In this document: positions 8,990-17,970 of the stretch, one piece after another
How positions within the stretch are numbered: the stretch's first letter is position 1
How the letters are laid out: each line of letters starts with the position of its first letter
DNA from: Paenibacillus amylolyticus
GTDB taxonomy: Bacteria > Bacillota > Bacilli > Paenibacillales > Paenibacillaceae
Assembly (NCBI RefSeq): GCF_001570725.1
Contig: NZ_BCNV01000007.1
Location: 186,001-250,000 of the forward strand
Direction of reading: 5' to 3'
DNA length: 64,000 nt
Made by a program: the position numbers and the translations under genes
The notes under the pieces: model-generated
What the model saw: only the letters and a program-made list of their open reading frames with translations
Told to the model about the DNA's origin: nothing
Databases searched by the model: none

Positions 8990-10011
8990 CTTACCCTCCT
9001 TGTTGACCGCCTTTGTCTTAACAAAATGACAATAAATACGACGGCTCCCACTGTTCCAAGGATCATGGAGACAGGTATTTCAAAAGGCATGATGATGACA
9101 CGAGACAGGATATCACAAACAATGATACTGCCCATCCCTAATAAGCACACCCATGGCAAATTGCTCCTGAGATCGTCACCCCTAAACATGGAAACGATAT
9201 TGGGGACAATTAACCCTAGAAAAGGCAAGTTCCCAATGACAGCTGCAACGATTCCAACGGCCAGTGAAATAAGCGCAGTACCCAAAAGAATGATCCTGTC
9301 ATAATTTACGCCAAGACTAGTAGCGACATCTTCTCCAAGACCAGCTAAAGTCAACCGATCAGCAAAAACAAAAATAAGAATAGTCACCAACACAATGAGC
9401 CATAAATATTCGTACCTGCCAATTTGCACAGATGAAAAGGAGCCTGCAAACCAGCTTTCGATATTTTGAGTCATTTGGAATACAAGTCCAACGAAAGTTG
9501 AAAATGCAGAAATGACTGCTCCAAGCATCATCCCGATAATCGGGACAACCAAAGACGAACGGAGTTTAACTTTCTTTAGAAACATAAAAAAAATCATCGT
9601 TCCTATAAAAGAAAAAATGATTGCACCAGTCATTCTCAACGTTAAGCTCGGAGCAGGAAAGACCAGATAAATAAACATGATCCCCAGACCCGACCATTCC
9701 ATTGTTCCTGTTGTGGTAGGTTCCACCAAGCGATTCTGTGTAATAAGCTGCATGACCAGTCCAGCCATTGCCATGGCGGCACCGGTAAGCATTAATGCAA
9801 CAGTTCTTGGGACACGAGTAATGAAGAACATCTCCATTCCATCGGCTTGTCTTCGTATGTCATAGACTCCAATAAGCAGTGATGTAATGCCTAAAATAAT
9901 AGTGGCTATAATCGCAATGATAAAAGGTATGGTCCATAGCTTTTTCGGATTATGACGCTGGGGTTGAGAATTCTCAACCCCAGCTAATTTTGGTATTAAA
10001 TTCTTCTGCAC
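8986..10011 (-). CDS. yclN: Siderophore ABC transporter permease (YclN-like, FecCD family)
   Basis: A 341-residue FecCD-family permease, partner of the downstream permease. The N-terminus is polar for ~30 residues, then multiple membrane segments follow. The family motif GNLPFLGLIVPNIVS near residue 262 matches the conserved G-x-I-x-F-x-G-L-x-x-P-H element, with Asn in place of the usual His (IVPNI). The gene starts 16 bp after the binding-protein gene and overlaps the next permease by 4 bp. It transports the iron-siderophore complex across the cytoplasmic membrane. Confidence 0.92.
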   Translation of the reverse strand: MQKNLIPKLAGVENSQPQRHNPKKLWTIPFIIAIIATIILGITSLLIGVYDIRRQADGMEMFFITRVPRTVALMLTGAAMAMAGLVMQLITQNRLVEPTTTGTMEWSGLGIMFIYLVFPAPSLTLRMTGAIIFSFIGTMIFFMFLKKVKLRSSLVVPIIGMMLGAVISAFSTFVGLVFQMTQNIESWFAGSFSSVQIGRYEYLWLIVLVTILIFVFADRLTLAGLGEDVATSLGVNYDRIILLGTALISLAVGIVAAVIGNLPFLGLIVPNIVSMFRGDDLRSNLPWVCLLGMGSIIVCDILSRVIIMPFEIPVSMILGTVGAVVFIVILLRQRRSTRRVR

Positions 10012-10027
10012 TGCAGCATACTCCTTT

Positions 10028-11065
10028 TTACTGTTTAGCTAGAGCTTTCGTAAGATTGTTAATCAACTCCAAGAAAGTTTCAATCGATTCATTGGTGTAT
10101 GTGTCGTTTGGAGCATAAACGATTTGTTTTTGAGTAATAGCTTTTGTGTTTTTCAGAGCAGGTGAGTTATCAATAACGTCCTGAGCCGGAACGGCACCTT
10201 CTTCAGCAGATACAGCTGCATCCCGATCCAGTACGAAAATCCAATCCGGATTGCTTTGGGCGATCGCTTCAACAGAAATATCATCCCCTTGATGATCAGA
10301 AGAAGATTTGTCCACTTCTAGTGCTGGAACCCAGCCGAAAATGTCATACAATGGTCCCCACACACGTCCAGTAAGAGGAGCCGAGAAACCAATGTTTCCA
10401 CCAGAAACGACAACACTCATAATTTTATCTTCACCATTATAAGCGGCCTTAGCTTCCTCAATAGCTTTATCAAAATCAGCAATCAGTTGGCTAGCTTCTT
10501 CTTGCTTCTCGAAAATTTTCCCTAAATTGGTTGTTGCATCTTTAAGTCCATTCACAAAGTTATCTCCAGGTGATGCTGTTTCTTCAAGCTCAATGTTAAG
10601 GTCAATCACTGCTGCATTAGGCACTAATTTTTTGATATCTTCATAGAATCCAGCAAACCGTTGACCAACAATGACAAGGTCAGGCTGTATCGAAGCCAAT
10701 AGTTCAAGATTTGGTTCACGATGATTTCCAATATTTTGTACCGATTCATCCGCCACATACGGTGAATCCGCAGGCATTACATCCTTCGGCGCTGCTGCTA
10801 ATTTGACGCCCCAAGTGGACAGAGTCTCAAATGTTCTGTTATCCAGAGCAACGATCTTCGTTGGATTTACTGGCACAGTTACCGTTCCATGAGCATCCGT
10901 AATTTCAACAGTTGTGGGTGTAGCTGTAGTAGCAGCATCGGAAGTTGTAGCCTCTGTATTCGCAGTATCCGTCGTAGCAGGTTCATTACTTGAACAAGCT
11001 GCCAACACCAAAGTTAAAGCTGCAACCATGATCAACATTAATTTTGAAGAAATAGACTTTCTCAT
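10028..11065 (-). CDS. yclQ: Siderophore-binding lipoprotein (YclQ-like)
   Basis: A 345-residue extracellular solute-binding lipoprotein. A signal peptide with lipobox LVLAAC (Cys at about 24) is followed by a Thr/Ala-rich linker of ~30 residues. The binding fold then begins with VEITDAHGTVTVPVNPTKIV, and motifs KIVALDNRTFETL, EPNLELLASIQPDLVI and NPDWIFVLDRD match the YclQ/CeuE catecholate-binding group. It is the first gene of the operon, with a GGGGGA ribosome-binding site and a Fur-box upstream. In B. subtilis the orthologous system takes up petrobactin; ligand identity here is inferred. Confidence 0.9.
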   Translation of the reverse strand: MRKSISSKLMLIMVAALTLVLAACSSNEPATTDTANTEATTSDAATTATPTTVEITDAHGTVTVPVNPTKIVALDNRTFETLSTWGVKLAAAPKDVMPADSPYVADESVQNIGNHREPNLELLASIQPDLVIVGQRFAGFYEDIKKLVPNAAVIDLNIELEETASPGDNFVNGLKDATTNLGKIFEKQEEASQLIADFDKAIEEAKAAYNGEDKIMSVVVSGGNIGFSAPLTGRVWGPLYDIFGWVPALEVDKSSSDHQGDDISVEAIAQSNPDWIFVLDRDAAVSAEEGAVPAQDVIDNSPALKNTKAITQKQIVYAPNDTYTNESIETFLELINNLTKALAKQ

Positions 11066-11215
11066 TTAATTTATATCCCCCTAGATTTAGAAAATTTGGA
11101 TTCCCACGCACCGTACTGCGTTGGATAAACTCAGTATCATATACCTCCTCAGACGTAAATTTAGAAAATAATCTTAACCCCTTTTCACTGTAGTGCTGAG
11201 TAATAAAAAGATAAA

Positions 11216-11230
11216 TGATAGTGATTATCA
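11216..11230 (-). promoter_or_regulatory. Fur box upstream of the siderophore operon
   Basis: TGATAGT-G-ATTATCA is a 7-1-7 inverted repeat that differs at one position from the Bacillus Fur consensus TGATAAT-N-ATTATCA. It lies 150 bp upstream of the binding-protein start, so the operon should be derepressed by iron starvation. The remaining 440-bp gap is AT-rich and shows no gene. Confidence 0.8.
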
Positions 11231-11415
11231 ATATCAATAGGTTATATTATAACAAGTTAGAAGGCATTTTCAACAACCTATTTATTTAAATTCATGGCGA
11301 AATTATGAACCAAATATTCTATTCTATGTATTTATATGCATAAAAATCGACATTTTATAATGATGTACATTGAACAATATGCATCCATCTGAACTCCATT
11401 TTATTGAGTGACAGC

Positions 11416-11444
11416 TTGATATTACCAAATGTATATTGTAAATT
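11416..11444 (+). promoter_or_regulatory. Possible sigma-A promoter of the LysE-type exporter gene
   Basis: TTGATA (11416-11421) and TAAATT (11439-11444) are separated by 17 bp. They lie about 60 bp upstream of the chosen ATG at 11506. The -35 box matches 5/6 and the -10 box 4/6. Confidence 0.4.
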
Positions 11445-11505
11445 AAAAAATACACTTTTATTGTATACAGTAAAAATGAATCATAGATGTGGAAGGAAAT
11501 GTTCA

Positions 11506-12138
11506 ATGGATATTTATGTTAAGTATTTTTTAATCGGTCTTGCCATAGCCATGCCTGTTGGAGCAATTACAGTAGAAATGACAAAGCAAGGATTGAAAAA
11601 TGGGTTTATTCACGGATGGGCCGTAGGTATTGGTGGCATGACGATTGATATTTTACTTATACTTGCTCTGTACTTCGGCTTTGCTTCCGTACTGGCCTTG
11701 CCGTATGTTCAAACACCTCTCTGGATCGTAGGTGCAGGGTTCCTCGCATATCTGGGTTACGATTCAATTAAAAATGCCGATAAAGATATCACCCCGGCAG
11801 ATGAAAAGACACAGAAGTCATTTTTTAGTACATATCGAAACGGATTGCTTGTTGCAGTATCACCTGGTAACTTAGTATTTTGGGTTTCCGTATTTGGTGC
11901 GGTTCTTTCCCAATCCTATAGTTCTTCCCATTCAGGAGGCTTTGCCATTGCAGCATTTGGAGTGATGAGTGGGATTTTAATTCATGATTTAGGTCTACTA
12001 TCTATTGTTTCAATAACAAGAAAAGTAATGAGTCGCCAAATGATACGCTGGGTTTCGGTCATCGCTGGAATCATGTTGCTTGGGTTCTCTCTATATTTTG
12101 TGTACGAATTCGTAGTCGGCCTCATTCAATTCTTTTGA
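11506..12138 (+). CDS. LysE/RhtB-family amino-acid exporter
   Basis: A 210-residue membrane protein with about six hydrophobic segments. The N-terminus contains AMPVGAITVEMTKQGLKNGF, a good match to the LysE signature (PGP.....R....G...G). LysE/RhtB proteins export amino acids and related metabolites from the cytoplasm. I place the start at 11506 (MDIYVKYF), 8 nt after GGAAGGA; the frame extends to 11404 but that part is AT-rich and lacks a ribosome-binding site. An msrA remnant begins 2 bp after the stop. Confidence 0.82.
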   Translation: MDIYVKYFLIGLAIAMPVGAITVEMTKQGLKNGFIHGWAVGIGGMTIDILLILALYFGFASVLALPYVQTPLWIVGAGFLAYLGYDSIKNADKDITPADEKTQKSFFSTYRNGLLVAVSPGNLVFWVSVFGAVLSQSYSSSHSGGFAIAAFGVMSGILIHDLGLLSIVSITRKVMSRQMIRWVSVIAGIMLLGFSLYFVYEFVVGLIQFF

Positions 12139-12139
12139 T

Positions 12140-12316
12140 CGAAAAAGTCAGTATCGTGCCGTCATTTTATATCATGCGGAGGAACAACGTGTTATTGCAG
12201 AGAAATCAAAGACAGATTTAGATCATTTTGGACGCTTCCTTGAGCCGGTTGTGACAGCTATCGAAGCACGAAGTGATCAAAAAATTCTGGAGTTAAACGA
12301 TATTCAAAAAAAATAG
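12140..12316 (+). pseudogene. msrA: Remnant of a peptide methionine sulfoxide reductase A gene
   Basis: An open frame with no start codon begins directly after the LysE stop and ends with TAG. Its 58 residues read like the C-terminal half of MsrA: SQYRAVILYHAEEQ followed by VIAEKSK and GRFLEPVVTAIEA correspond to family motifs (QYRS.I.Y.D.EQ...AE.SK and P.VTEI). The catalytic N-terminal GCFWG region is missing, and the usual YPAEDYHQ end is replaced by an unrelated tail (RSDQKILELNDIQKK). It is therefore a decayed fragment, not a working enzyme. Confidence 0.65.
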
Positions 12317-12354
12317 GACAATCCTAATTGCTTTAGGAGTGTCCTATTTCTTTT
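12315..12354 (+). terminator. Rho-independent terminator after LysE / msrA remnant
   Basis: AGGACAATCCTAA pairs with TTAGGAGTGTCCT around a short loop, followed by ATTTCTTTT on the plus strand. Confidence 0.8.
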
Positions 12355-12385
12355 ATTCATTTTTTCAATAATTCATCTATATAAA

Positions 12386-12600
12386 TTGAACTAAAGAATA
12401 TTTACACTTGCCACTCCGATGACAGAACAACCTTCTGATCGCTGTTATCCCCAGATTTTTATATTAGGCTTTACAAAGGGGAAATCTGGTGATAAAGGCG
12501 AAGTGTATGCTTCCGAAGTAGCTTTCTTGCAGAAAGCTTTTAGCTCCGCTTCTTCAGGTTGTTTCTGTCCTCTACGTTCTCGTGTAAATGTTTAGTTCAA
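12386..12600. mobile_element. MITE-like palindromic element with flanking direct repeat
   Basis: The ends are inverted repeats: TTGAACTAAA (12386-12395) and its complement TTTAGTTCAA (12591-12600). Further in, ATTTACAC, GACAGAA-AACCT and ATC-CCAGATTT on the left each recur as reverse complements on the right, so most of the ~215 bp can fold on itself. TTCATCTA occurs at 12372-12379 and 12601-12608, a possible target duplication, with 6 extra bases (TATAAA) between the left copy and the repeat. There is no coding frame. It lies between the terminator after LysE and the end of the DHA kinase gene. Confidence 0.65.
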
Positions 12601-12623
12601 TTCATCTAGAACGATAAGATTCC

Positions 12624-14393
12624 TTATTTCATTGACTCAGACAACTCTGTGAAAATAACACCCAGCGCATACGCGCCAGCATCAGGGTAGCCCAGACTAC
12701 GATCGCCGACAGTACCTGCTCGGCCCATACGTGCCACGATATCTTCCGTTTTCTTCGCGCCTTCAACGGCAGCTGCCGCACCTTTAGCAAATGCGGTTTT
12801 GAAGTCATCGCCAGACTCCGCACTTTGTGTCCAGGAATCAGCACACGGAACGAGTGCATCGATCAAGGTTTTGTCGCCTACAACAGCACCACGTCCGAAG
12901 GAGCGTTCTCCTGTGGACTGAATCCCTTGCACGGCTGCATGCATCATCTCAGCAAATTCAGCAACATTTAATTGCTGTTTGTCCCCTACTGCTTTGCCAG
13001 CCGCACGGAATGCCGAACCCCAGATTGGACCGGATGCTCCGCCACAATATTCCATGATAACAAGGGAACATGCGTCGAGGAATGAACCGATATCTTTTTT
13101 ATCTTCGTTAATGATGTGATTCCATTCCCGTTTCAACTGGCGGAATCCTTTAGCTACACTCATACCGAAATCGCCATCACCGGCATGGGAATCCAGTTCA
13201 CAGAATGGTACCTCGTTCTTGATGATGATCTCACCCATCTTATCGATCAGGTAGACGACATTGTCCAGTGAAAATTGATTGCCTTCGATTACCGCAGCTG
13301 ATGCATCCGTCTCCACTTCATAAGATACGGGAGCGTCTTCACTCACAACAGCTTCCAGCGCTTCGGAATAAGCCACTTGTGCTACCGGAGGGCCAGATAC
13401 TTTAAATGCAGGGGTATCACTTTCCTTGAACAACAATGACTTCAGTTCATCATCCAGTTTCAGGATCGTAACCGATGCACCCGCCATATCAATACTTGTC
13501 ATGTAGTTGCCTACAAACGTAGTAGCGACCTTCAGACCTGCATGTCCTGCAAGCTCACGTTGAACGGAATTGTTGAGCAAATACAGCTCTTGCAAAGGTG
13601 TTGCTCCAAAACCATTCACAAGTACTGCAATCTCCGCAGAAGCGTCTGTATCCAGCTTCATATCGGCAAGCAGCGCTTCAACCATACGCCCTGCCAATTC
13701 ATCAGCCGAAACAATTTTCTCCCGGCGAATCCCTGGCTCACCATGAATCCCTACGCCGAATTCCATCTCATCTTCAGCAATTTCGAATGTAGGCGTACCT
13801 TTGGCTGGTACGGTACAGGATGTGAAGCCAAAACCAATACTGCGAACGTTCTGAGTTGCTTTCTCGGCAACGGATTTCACATCTGCCAGACTGCGACCTT
13901 CTTCCGCTGCTGCTCCAGCAATCTTGTGAACCAGTACAGTGCCGGCAACGCCGCGACGTCCTACCGTATACAAGCTGTCTTGCACAGCGATGTCATCCTC
14001 AACGCGTACATATTGTACGTCGATGCCATCCTCTTCTGCCAGATGCGCTGCATTCTTGAAGTTCATCATGTCACCGCTGTAGTTCTTGATGATCAAAAGT
14101 GTACCCTTGTTGCTGGCTGTTGCCTTGATTGCTTGGTACACCTGGATTTGGGAAGGAGATGCGAACACATCTCCACATACCGCTGCATCCAGCATACCTT
14201 TCCCCACATAACCTGCGTGAGCTGGTTCATGTCCACTGCCACCGCCACTGATCAGGCTGACTTTATCGGCCTGAATCTCTCTGCGTTTAATGACTTTATA
14301 TTTTTTCAGGAACTCAAGCTCCGGGTGCGCAAGCGCAATTCCGTTACACATTTCCATAACAACATTTTCTGCTTGGTTAATAATTTTCTTCAT
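12624..14393 (-). CDS. dhaKL: Dihydroxyacetone kinase, DhaK-DhaL fusion
   Basis: A 589-residue single-chain kinase that phosphorylates dihydroxyacetone to DHAP. The N-terminal DhaK domain (about residues 1-330) has the GGGSGHEPAHAGYVGKGM motif and the substrate-binding histidine in GIHGEPGI. A short linker precedes the DhaL nucleotide domain, with DSHAGDGDFG (Mg/ATP aspartates) near residue 400 and ASGPIWGSAF. Fusion of both parts, with no PTS DhaM gene seen, suggests ATP is the donor. The start at 14393 follows GGGAGG; its A is also the last base of the upstream stop (TAATG), so translation is coupled to gldA. Confidence 0.9.
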   Translation of the reverse strand: MKKIINQAENVVMEMCNGIALAHPELEFLKKYKVIKRREIQADKVSLISGGGSGHEPAHAGYVGKGMLDAAVCGDVFASPSQIQVYQAIKATASNKGTLLIIKNYSGDMMNFKNAAHLAEEDGIDVQYVRVEDDIAVQDSLYTVGRRGVAGTVLVHKIAGAAAEEGRSLADVKSVAEKATQNVRSIGFGFTSCTVPAKGTPTFEIAEDEMEFGVGIHGEPGIRREKIVSADELAGRMVEALLADMKLDTDASAEIAVLVNGFGATPLQELYLLNNSVQRELAGHAGLKVATTFVGNYMTSIDMAGASVTILKLDDELKSLLFKESDTPAFKVSGPPVAQVAYSEALEAVVSEDAPVSYEVETDASAAVIEGNQFSLDNVVYLIDKMGEIIIKNEVPFCELDSHAGDGDFGMSVAKGFRQLKREWNHIINEDKKDIGSFLDACSLVIMEYCGGASGPIWGSAFRAAGKAVGDKQQLNVAEFAEMMHAAVQGIQSTGERSFGRGAVVGDKTLIDALVPCADSWTQSAESGDDFKTAFAKGAAAAVEGAKKTEDIVARMGRAGTVGDRSLGYPDAGAYALGVIFTELSESMK

Positions 14394-15535
14394 TATTTTG
14401 CCTCCCGGCAAGCTGCTTTGTACTCACGACCCATGCGGTCAGCGGCTGCAATGGCAGCAGCCACTTCAGGAACGGTGATCGGGAACGGCATCGCGTGAAT
14501 GGATTCTTCCGGAATACAAGCGATCTCTGCAACTTTCAACAGCTCTTCCTGACTAATCGTGTCTACACCGATGTCCGCCAAGCTGATCGGCAGTCCCACT
14601 TCTAGACAGAAGTCCATAACTTCATGCAGCTCTTCGGTTGGTGCATTTTCGAGCACGAGTTGTGCAATTGTGCCGAAGGATACTTTTTCACCGTGGAAGA
14701 AGTGATGTGTGCCTTCCAGAACAGTCAAACCGTTGTGGATTGCATGTGCTGCGGCCAGACCGCCACTTTCAAATCCAAGACCAGACAACAGAATGTTGGT
14801 CTCAACGATATTTTCCAGCGCTTGAGTCACGACGTTGCTGTCACTGGCTACTTTTGCTTTCGCACCGTCAGTCAGCAGCATTTCATAACACAGTTTTGCC
14901 AGTGCAAGTGCCGCATTCGTACCAACTGCAGAAGGTGTATATCCTTCGCGGGAACCCATTGGCAGACTTGCGTTTACACGGGAATAGGATTTCGCTGTTG
15001 CTCTTGCTTCGAAGTATGTAGAGAGCGCATCTCCCATACCGGATACGAGGAAACGTGTTGGTGCGTTGGCGATTACCGTTGTATCAACGAGAACCACACT
15101 TGGGCTTTGTTTGAAGTAAGCATAGTCATCGAAAGAACCATCCGGTGTGTACAATACAGCCGAGTGACTTGTCGGTGCGTCTGTTGCCGCAATCGTTGGG
15201 CAGATGATCAGTGCTTCGCCTTCGGCCACACATTTAGCAGCATCAATGGCTTTACCGCCACCAAGACCGATGGTAGAGTCACATCCTTTTTCCTTCGCGA
15301 TCGCTTGCAGGCGAGCAACTTCCTCACGGGAACACTCCCCTTTAAAACCGCTTTCAACAAACGTAATATTGAATTTCTCTGCTGTTGCATCCAGCTTCGC
15401 TTTTACACGCTGTACATCATCCGGATGTGCAATCAGCAAGGCCGATTCTCCGAAGGATTTAACAAAGTACCCCAGGTTCAACAACTCGTCTTCGCCTTGT
15501 ACATATTTGGTTGGGCTGATAAATGCTTTTCTCAT
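14393..15535 (-). CDS. gldA: Glycerol dehydrogenase (NAD+)
   Basis: A 380-residue iron/zinc-type alcohol dehydrogenase of the GldA family that oxidises glycerol to dihydroxyacetone. GLGGGKAIDAAK near residues 92-103 is the NAD-binding loop. The metal ligands are expected in DALSTYFEAR, AHAIHNGLT and HHFFHGEKVSFG, all present, and the length is normal. It is directly followed by the dihydroxyacetone kinase (overlap TAATG), so both steps from glycerol to DHAP are encoded together. AGGAGG lies about 11 nt before the ATG. A PocR/AraC regulator is divergent. Confidence 0.92.
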   Translation of the reverse strand: MRKAFISPTKYVQGEDELLNLGYFVKSFGESALLIAHPDDVQRVKAKLDATAEKFNITFVESGFKGECSREEVARLQAIAKEKGCDSTIGLGGGKAIDAAKCVAEGEALIICPTIAATDAPTSHSAVLYTPDGSFDDYAYFKQSPSVVLVDTTVIANAPTRFLVSGMGDALSTYFEARATAKSYSRVNASLPMGSREGYTPSAVGTNAALALAKLCYEMLLTDGAKAKVASDSNVVTQALENIVETNILLSGLGFESGGLAAAHAIHNGLTVLEGTHHFFHGEKVSFGTIAQLVLENAPTEELHEVMDFCLEVGLPISLADIGVDTISQEELLKVAEIACIPEESIHAMPFPITVPEVAAAIAAADRMGREYKAACREAK

Positions 15536-15840
15536 ATGAATATATGCCTCCTAAGGATATGAAATAGTGTAGTGATTAGATCAAATTTTAATTTCTTACA
15601 ATTGACCTTAATATAACGCATGAGCAGCAGGTTTACAGTGGACTTTGATAACAAATTATTATAATTTTCAATCGTAATTTTTTGCTTTTTAGCGCAATCA
15701 TGGTATGTTATTGTCATGAGATGGTTGAATTTTGACCTCCCATTATACATTACCCGTCATCATTAGATCTTAATATGTACAACTTGCTAACTTTTAACGG
15801 CCTAAATCATGAATCAGGTTAGCTATGGAGGTTTCATCCA
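15536..15840. promoter_or_regulatory. Divergent control region between gldA and the PocR/AraC gene
   Basis: A 305-bp AT-rich non-coding region should hold promoters for both directions and the regulator's operators. I see ribosome-binding sites at both ends (TAGGAGG for gldA, GGAGG for the regulator) and a TATAAT-like box at 15742-15747 on the minus strand without a convincing -35. No clear operator repeat was identified. Confidence 0.4.
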
Positions 15841-16875
15841 ATGATTAAAGAATATTTGCATATCAATAAAATTCTCGACCTTAATAAATGGAAGCGTCTA
15901 CAAGATTCTCTCGCCACAGTTACCAAACTTGCGATCCTCACCGTTGATTATAAAGGCATTCCCATAACCAGTCACAGCAGCTGTCAGGCCTTCTGCCAGA
16001 ATGTACGCAAAGACCCCGAACTTCTCCCCTACTGCCAAAAATGTGATTCGCGCGGCGGTCTGGAAGCGGTTCGGTTGAATGAGCCCTATGTCTATCTATG
16101 CCATTTCAACATTATTGATATCGCGATTCCGATCACGATCGATGGCAAATATATCGGCGCCGTCATGGCAGGACAAGTGAAACTCGCCGACCCGGAAAAG
16201 GGTAGTGATCTGGAGCAGATTGTCACATCCAAGAACGTGCCCATGCATGCAGCCAAGCTGGAGGAATTAAAGGACGATTACGCCCAGCTACCTGTGATGA
16301 CCTACGAAGAAATTGTGAAAATCTCCAACATGTTATCCCTGCTCTGCAACTATATTGTGGAGGAAGCACTCAACAAAAATCTGTTAGTGGAAATGTTCGA
16401 GAAAGCGTCAGGCAATCAGGAGTCACTGAACCTCTCCACTATTCTGCCGGGTTACTCCATTCGTAATATCGAGTCGATCAAAAAAGAGATGACCAATGCG
16501 ATTGCGGATGCCTATCTCAAAAACAGCCCAATTGATGCGGAAAGCTCCAGCCCGGTGCTTCAGCCTGCATTTGAATACATTCACAGTCACAAGAGTGAGC
16601 AGGTTTCACTCAAACAAATGGCCGATCTATGCCACCTGAGTCCGAGTTATTTCAGCAGACTGTTTGCGAAGGAAACCGGTGAGAACTTTACAACCTATCT
16701 TGCAAAACTCAAAATTAAGTGGGCCAAGCAATTGCTGGAGGTGACCGACATGCCTGTCTCACAGATCAGTGATGAGCTGGGATTCAATGAATCGGGATAT
16801 TTTATTAAAATATTCAAAAAGTTCGAGGAGATTACACCCGCTCTCTATCGCAAATACATTCAAGAGAAAATGTAA
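15841..16875 (+). CDS. PocR-domain AraC-family regulator, probable activator of gldA-dhaKL
   Basis: A 344-residue transcription factor. The N-terminal ~170 residues match the PocR sensory domain (TVDYKGIPITSHSSCQAFC, CQKCDSRGGLEA, YLCHFNIIDIAIPI), including its conserved cysteines. PocR domains sense small diols and related compounds and are fused here to a C-terminal AraC double helix-turn-helix (LKQMADLCHLSPSYFSRLFAK and ISDELGFNESGYFIKIFKKF). It is divergent from gldA-dhaKL, which suggests it responds to glycerol, dihydroxyacetone or a related diol. The ATG follows GGAGG by about 10 nt. Confidence 0.85.
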   Translation: MIKEYLHINKILDLNKWKRLQDSLATVTKLAILTVDYKGIPITSHSSCQAFCQNVRKDPELLPYCQKCDSRGGLEAVRLNEPYVYLCHFNIIDIAIPITIDGKYIGAVMAGQVKLADPEKGSDLEQIVTSKNVPMHAAKLEELKDDYAQLPVMTYEEIVKISNMLSLLCNYIVEEALNKNLLVEMFEKASGNQESLNLSTILPGYSIRNIESIKKEMTNAIADAYLKNSPIDAESSSPVLQPAFEYIHSHKSEQVSLKQMADLCHLSPSYFSRLFAKETGENFTTYLAKLKIKWAKQLLEVTDMPVSQISDELGFNESGYFIKIFKKFEEITPALYRKYIQEKM

Positions 16876-16980
16876 ATTCACTGATATCTTTTTCGTATCA
16901 AAGATGGGATTAAAAGATATTTCACCTATTAATCTGCCATTGCTACAATGGAGTCCAGATGACTTAGGGAGGCGGCAAGA

Positions 16981-17970
16981 ATGGAATATCGCAAATTAGG
17001 AAACAGTGGATTAACCGTCAGTGAGATTTCACTCGGCAACTGGATTACGCATGGAGCGCAAGTCGAGGATGGAATAGCAGAAGCTTGTGTGCGAGCCGCA
17101 TTGGATGCAGGTATTACCACATTCGATACCGCAGACGTGTATTCCAATACGAAGGCTGAATCCGTGTTAGGACAGGCTCTTAAGGATGTACGAAGAGAAA
17201 GTATTGAACTGTGCACCAAAGTTTGTCACCCCACCGGCTCTGGTCATAATGACCGCGGACTTTCCCGGAAACACATTATGGAAGCCTGTCATGGTTCATT
17301 GCGGCGCTTACAGACAGATTATATCGATGTCTACTACGCTCACCGTTATGATTACAATACTCCGCTGGAAGAGACGTTTCTTGCGTTTGCCGATCTGGTG
17401 CGTCAGGGCAAAGTCCACTACATTGGCGTAAGCGAATGGACCGCGGATCAGATCGCAAGAGGAGCCGCTTTGGCGCGGGAACTTCATGTACCCTTCATTG
17501 CAAGCCAGCCTCAATATTCGATGTTATGGCGTGTGATCGAGCAAGAAGTCGTACCCGCAAGCGATCAAGCAGGACTGGGACAGATCACATGGTCTCCTCT
17601 TGCTCAGGGCATACTATCAGGCAAGTATGCACCTAACGAAGCATTGCCCACCGGATCACGTGCAGCTGGAGAGGCAGGAGCACCCTTTTTCAATAAACTG
17701 GCTGGTCAGTGGTTACGCGAAGATGTTCTTACCGCTGTGCAAGAGCTTGTTCCATTGGCGAAAGAGATTGGTCTAACTCTCCCGCAACTCGCCGTTGCGT
17801 GGGTTCTCCAGCCTTCGTATGTCAGTTCCGTTATTATCGGTGCATCCAGACCAGAGCAGGTATTGGAAAATGTAAAAGCCTCCGGTGTGAAACTGGACCC
17901 TGCGATCATGACTCGTATTGATGAAATATTGAATCCTTGGATTGAGCGTGATCCAACCAAGACGGGTTAA
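16981..17970 (+). CDS. Aldo/keto reductase, Kv-beta/YajO-like
   Basis: A 329-residue NAD(P)H-dependent oxidoreductase with the (alpha/beta)8 aldo/keto reductase fold. The catalytic tetrad is visible: DTADVYSNTKAE (Asp, Tyr), the Lys in LCTKVCHP and the His in YYAHRYDYNTP. The C-terminal cofactor segment VIIGASRPEQVLENVKA is present. The start follows GGGAGG. Its stop codon lies inside a TTAA that also forms the stop of the converging LysR gene. Substrate unknown. Confidence 0.88.
   Translation: MEYRKLGNSGLTVSEISLGNWITHGAQVEDGIAEACVRAALDAGITTFDTADVYSNTKAESVLGQALKDVRRESIELCTKVCHPTGSGHNDRGLSRKHIMEACHGSLRRLQTDYIDVYYAHRYDYNTPLEETFLAFADLVRQGKVHYIGVSEWTADQIARGAALARELHVPFIASQPQYSMLWRVIEQEVVPASDQAGLGQITWSPLAQGILSGKYAPNEALPTGSRAAGEAGAPFFNKLAGQWLREDVLTAVQELVPLAKEIGLTLPQLAVAWVLQPSYVSSVIIGASRPEQVLENVKASGVKLDPAIMTRIDEILNPWIERDPTKTG

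Noticed and set aside
13542..14498. 318-codon plus-strand frame opposite dhaKL
   Set aside because: Cys/His-rich shadow of the DhaK coding strand without a ribosome-binding site or family pattern.
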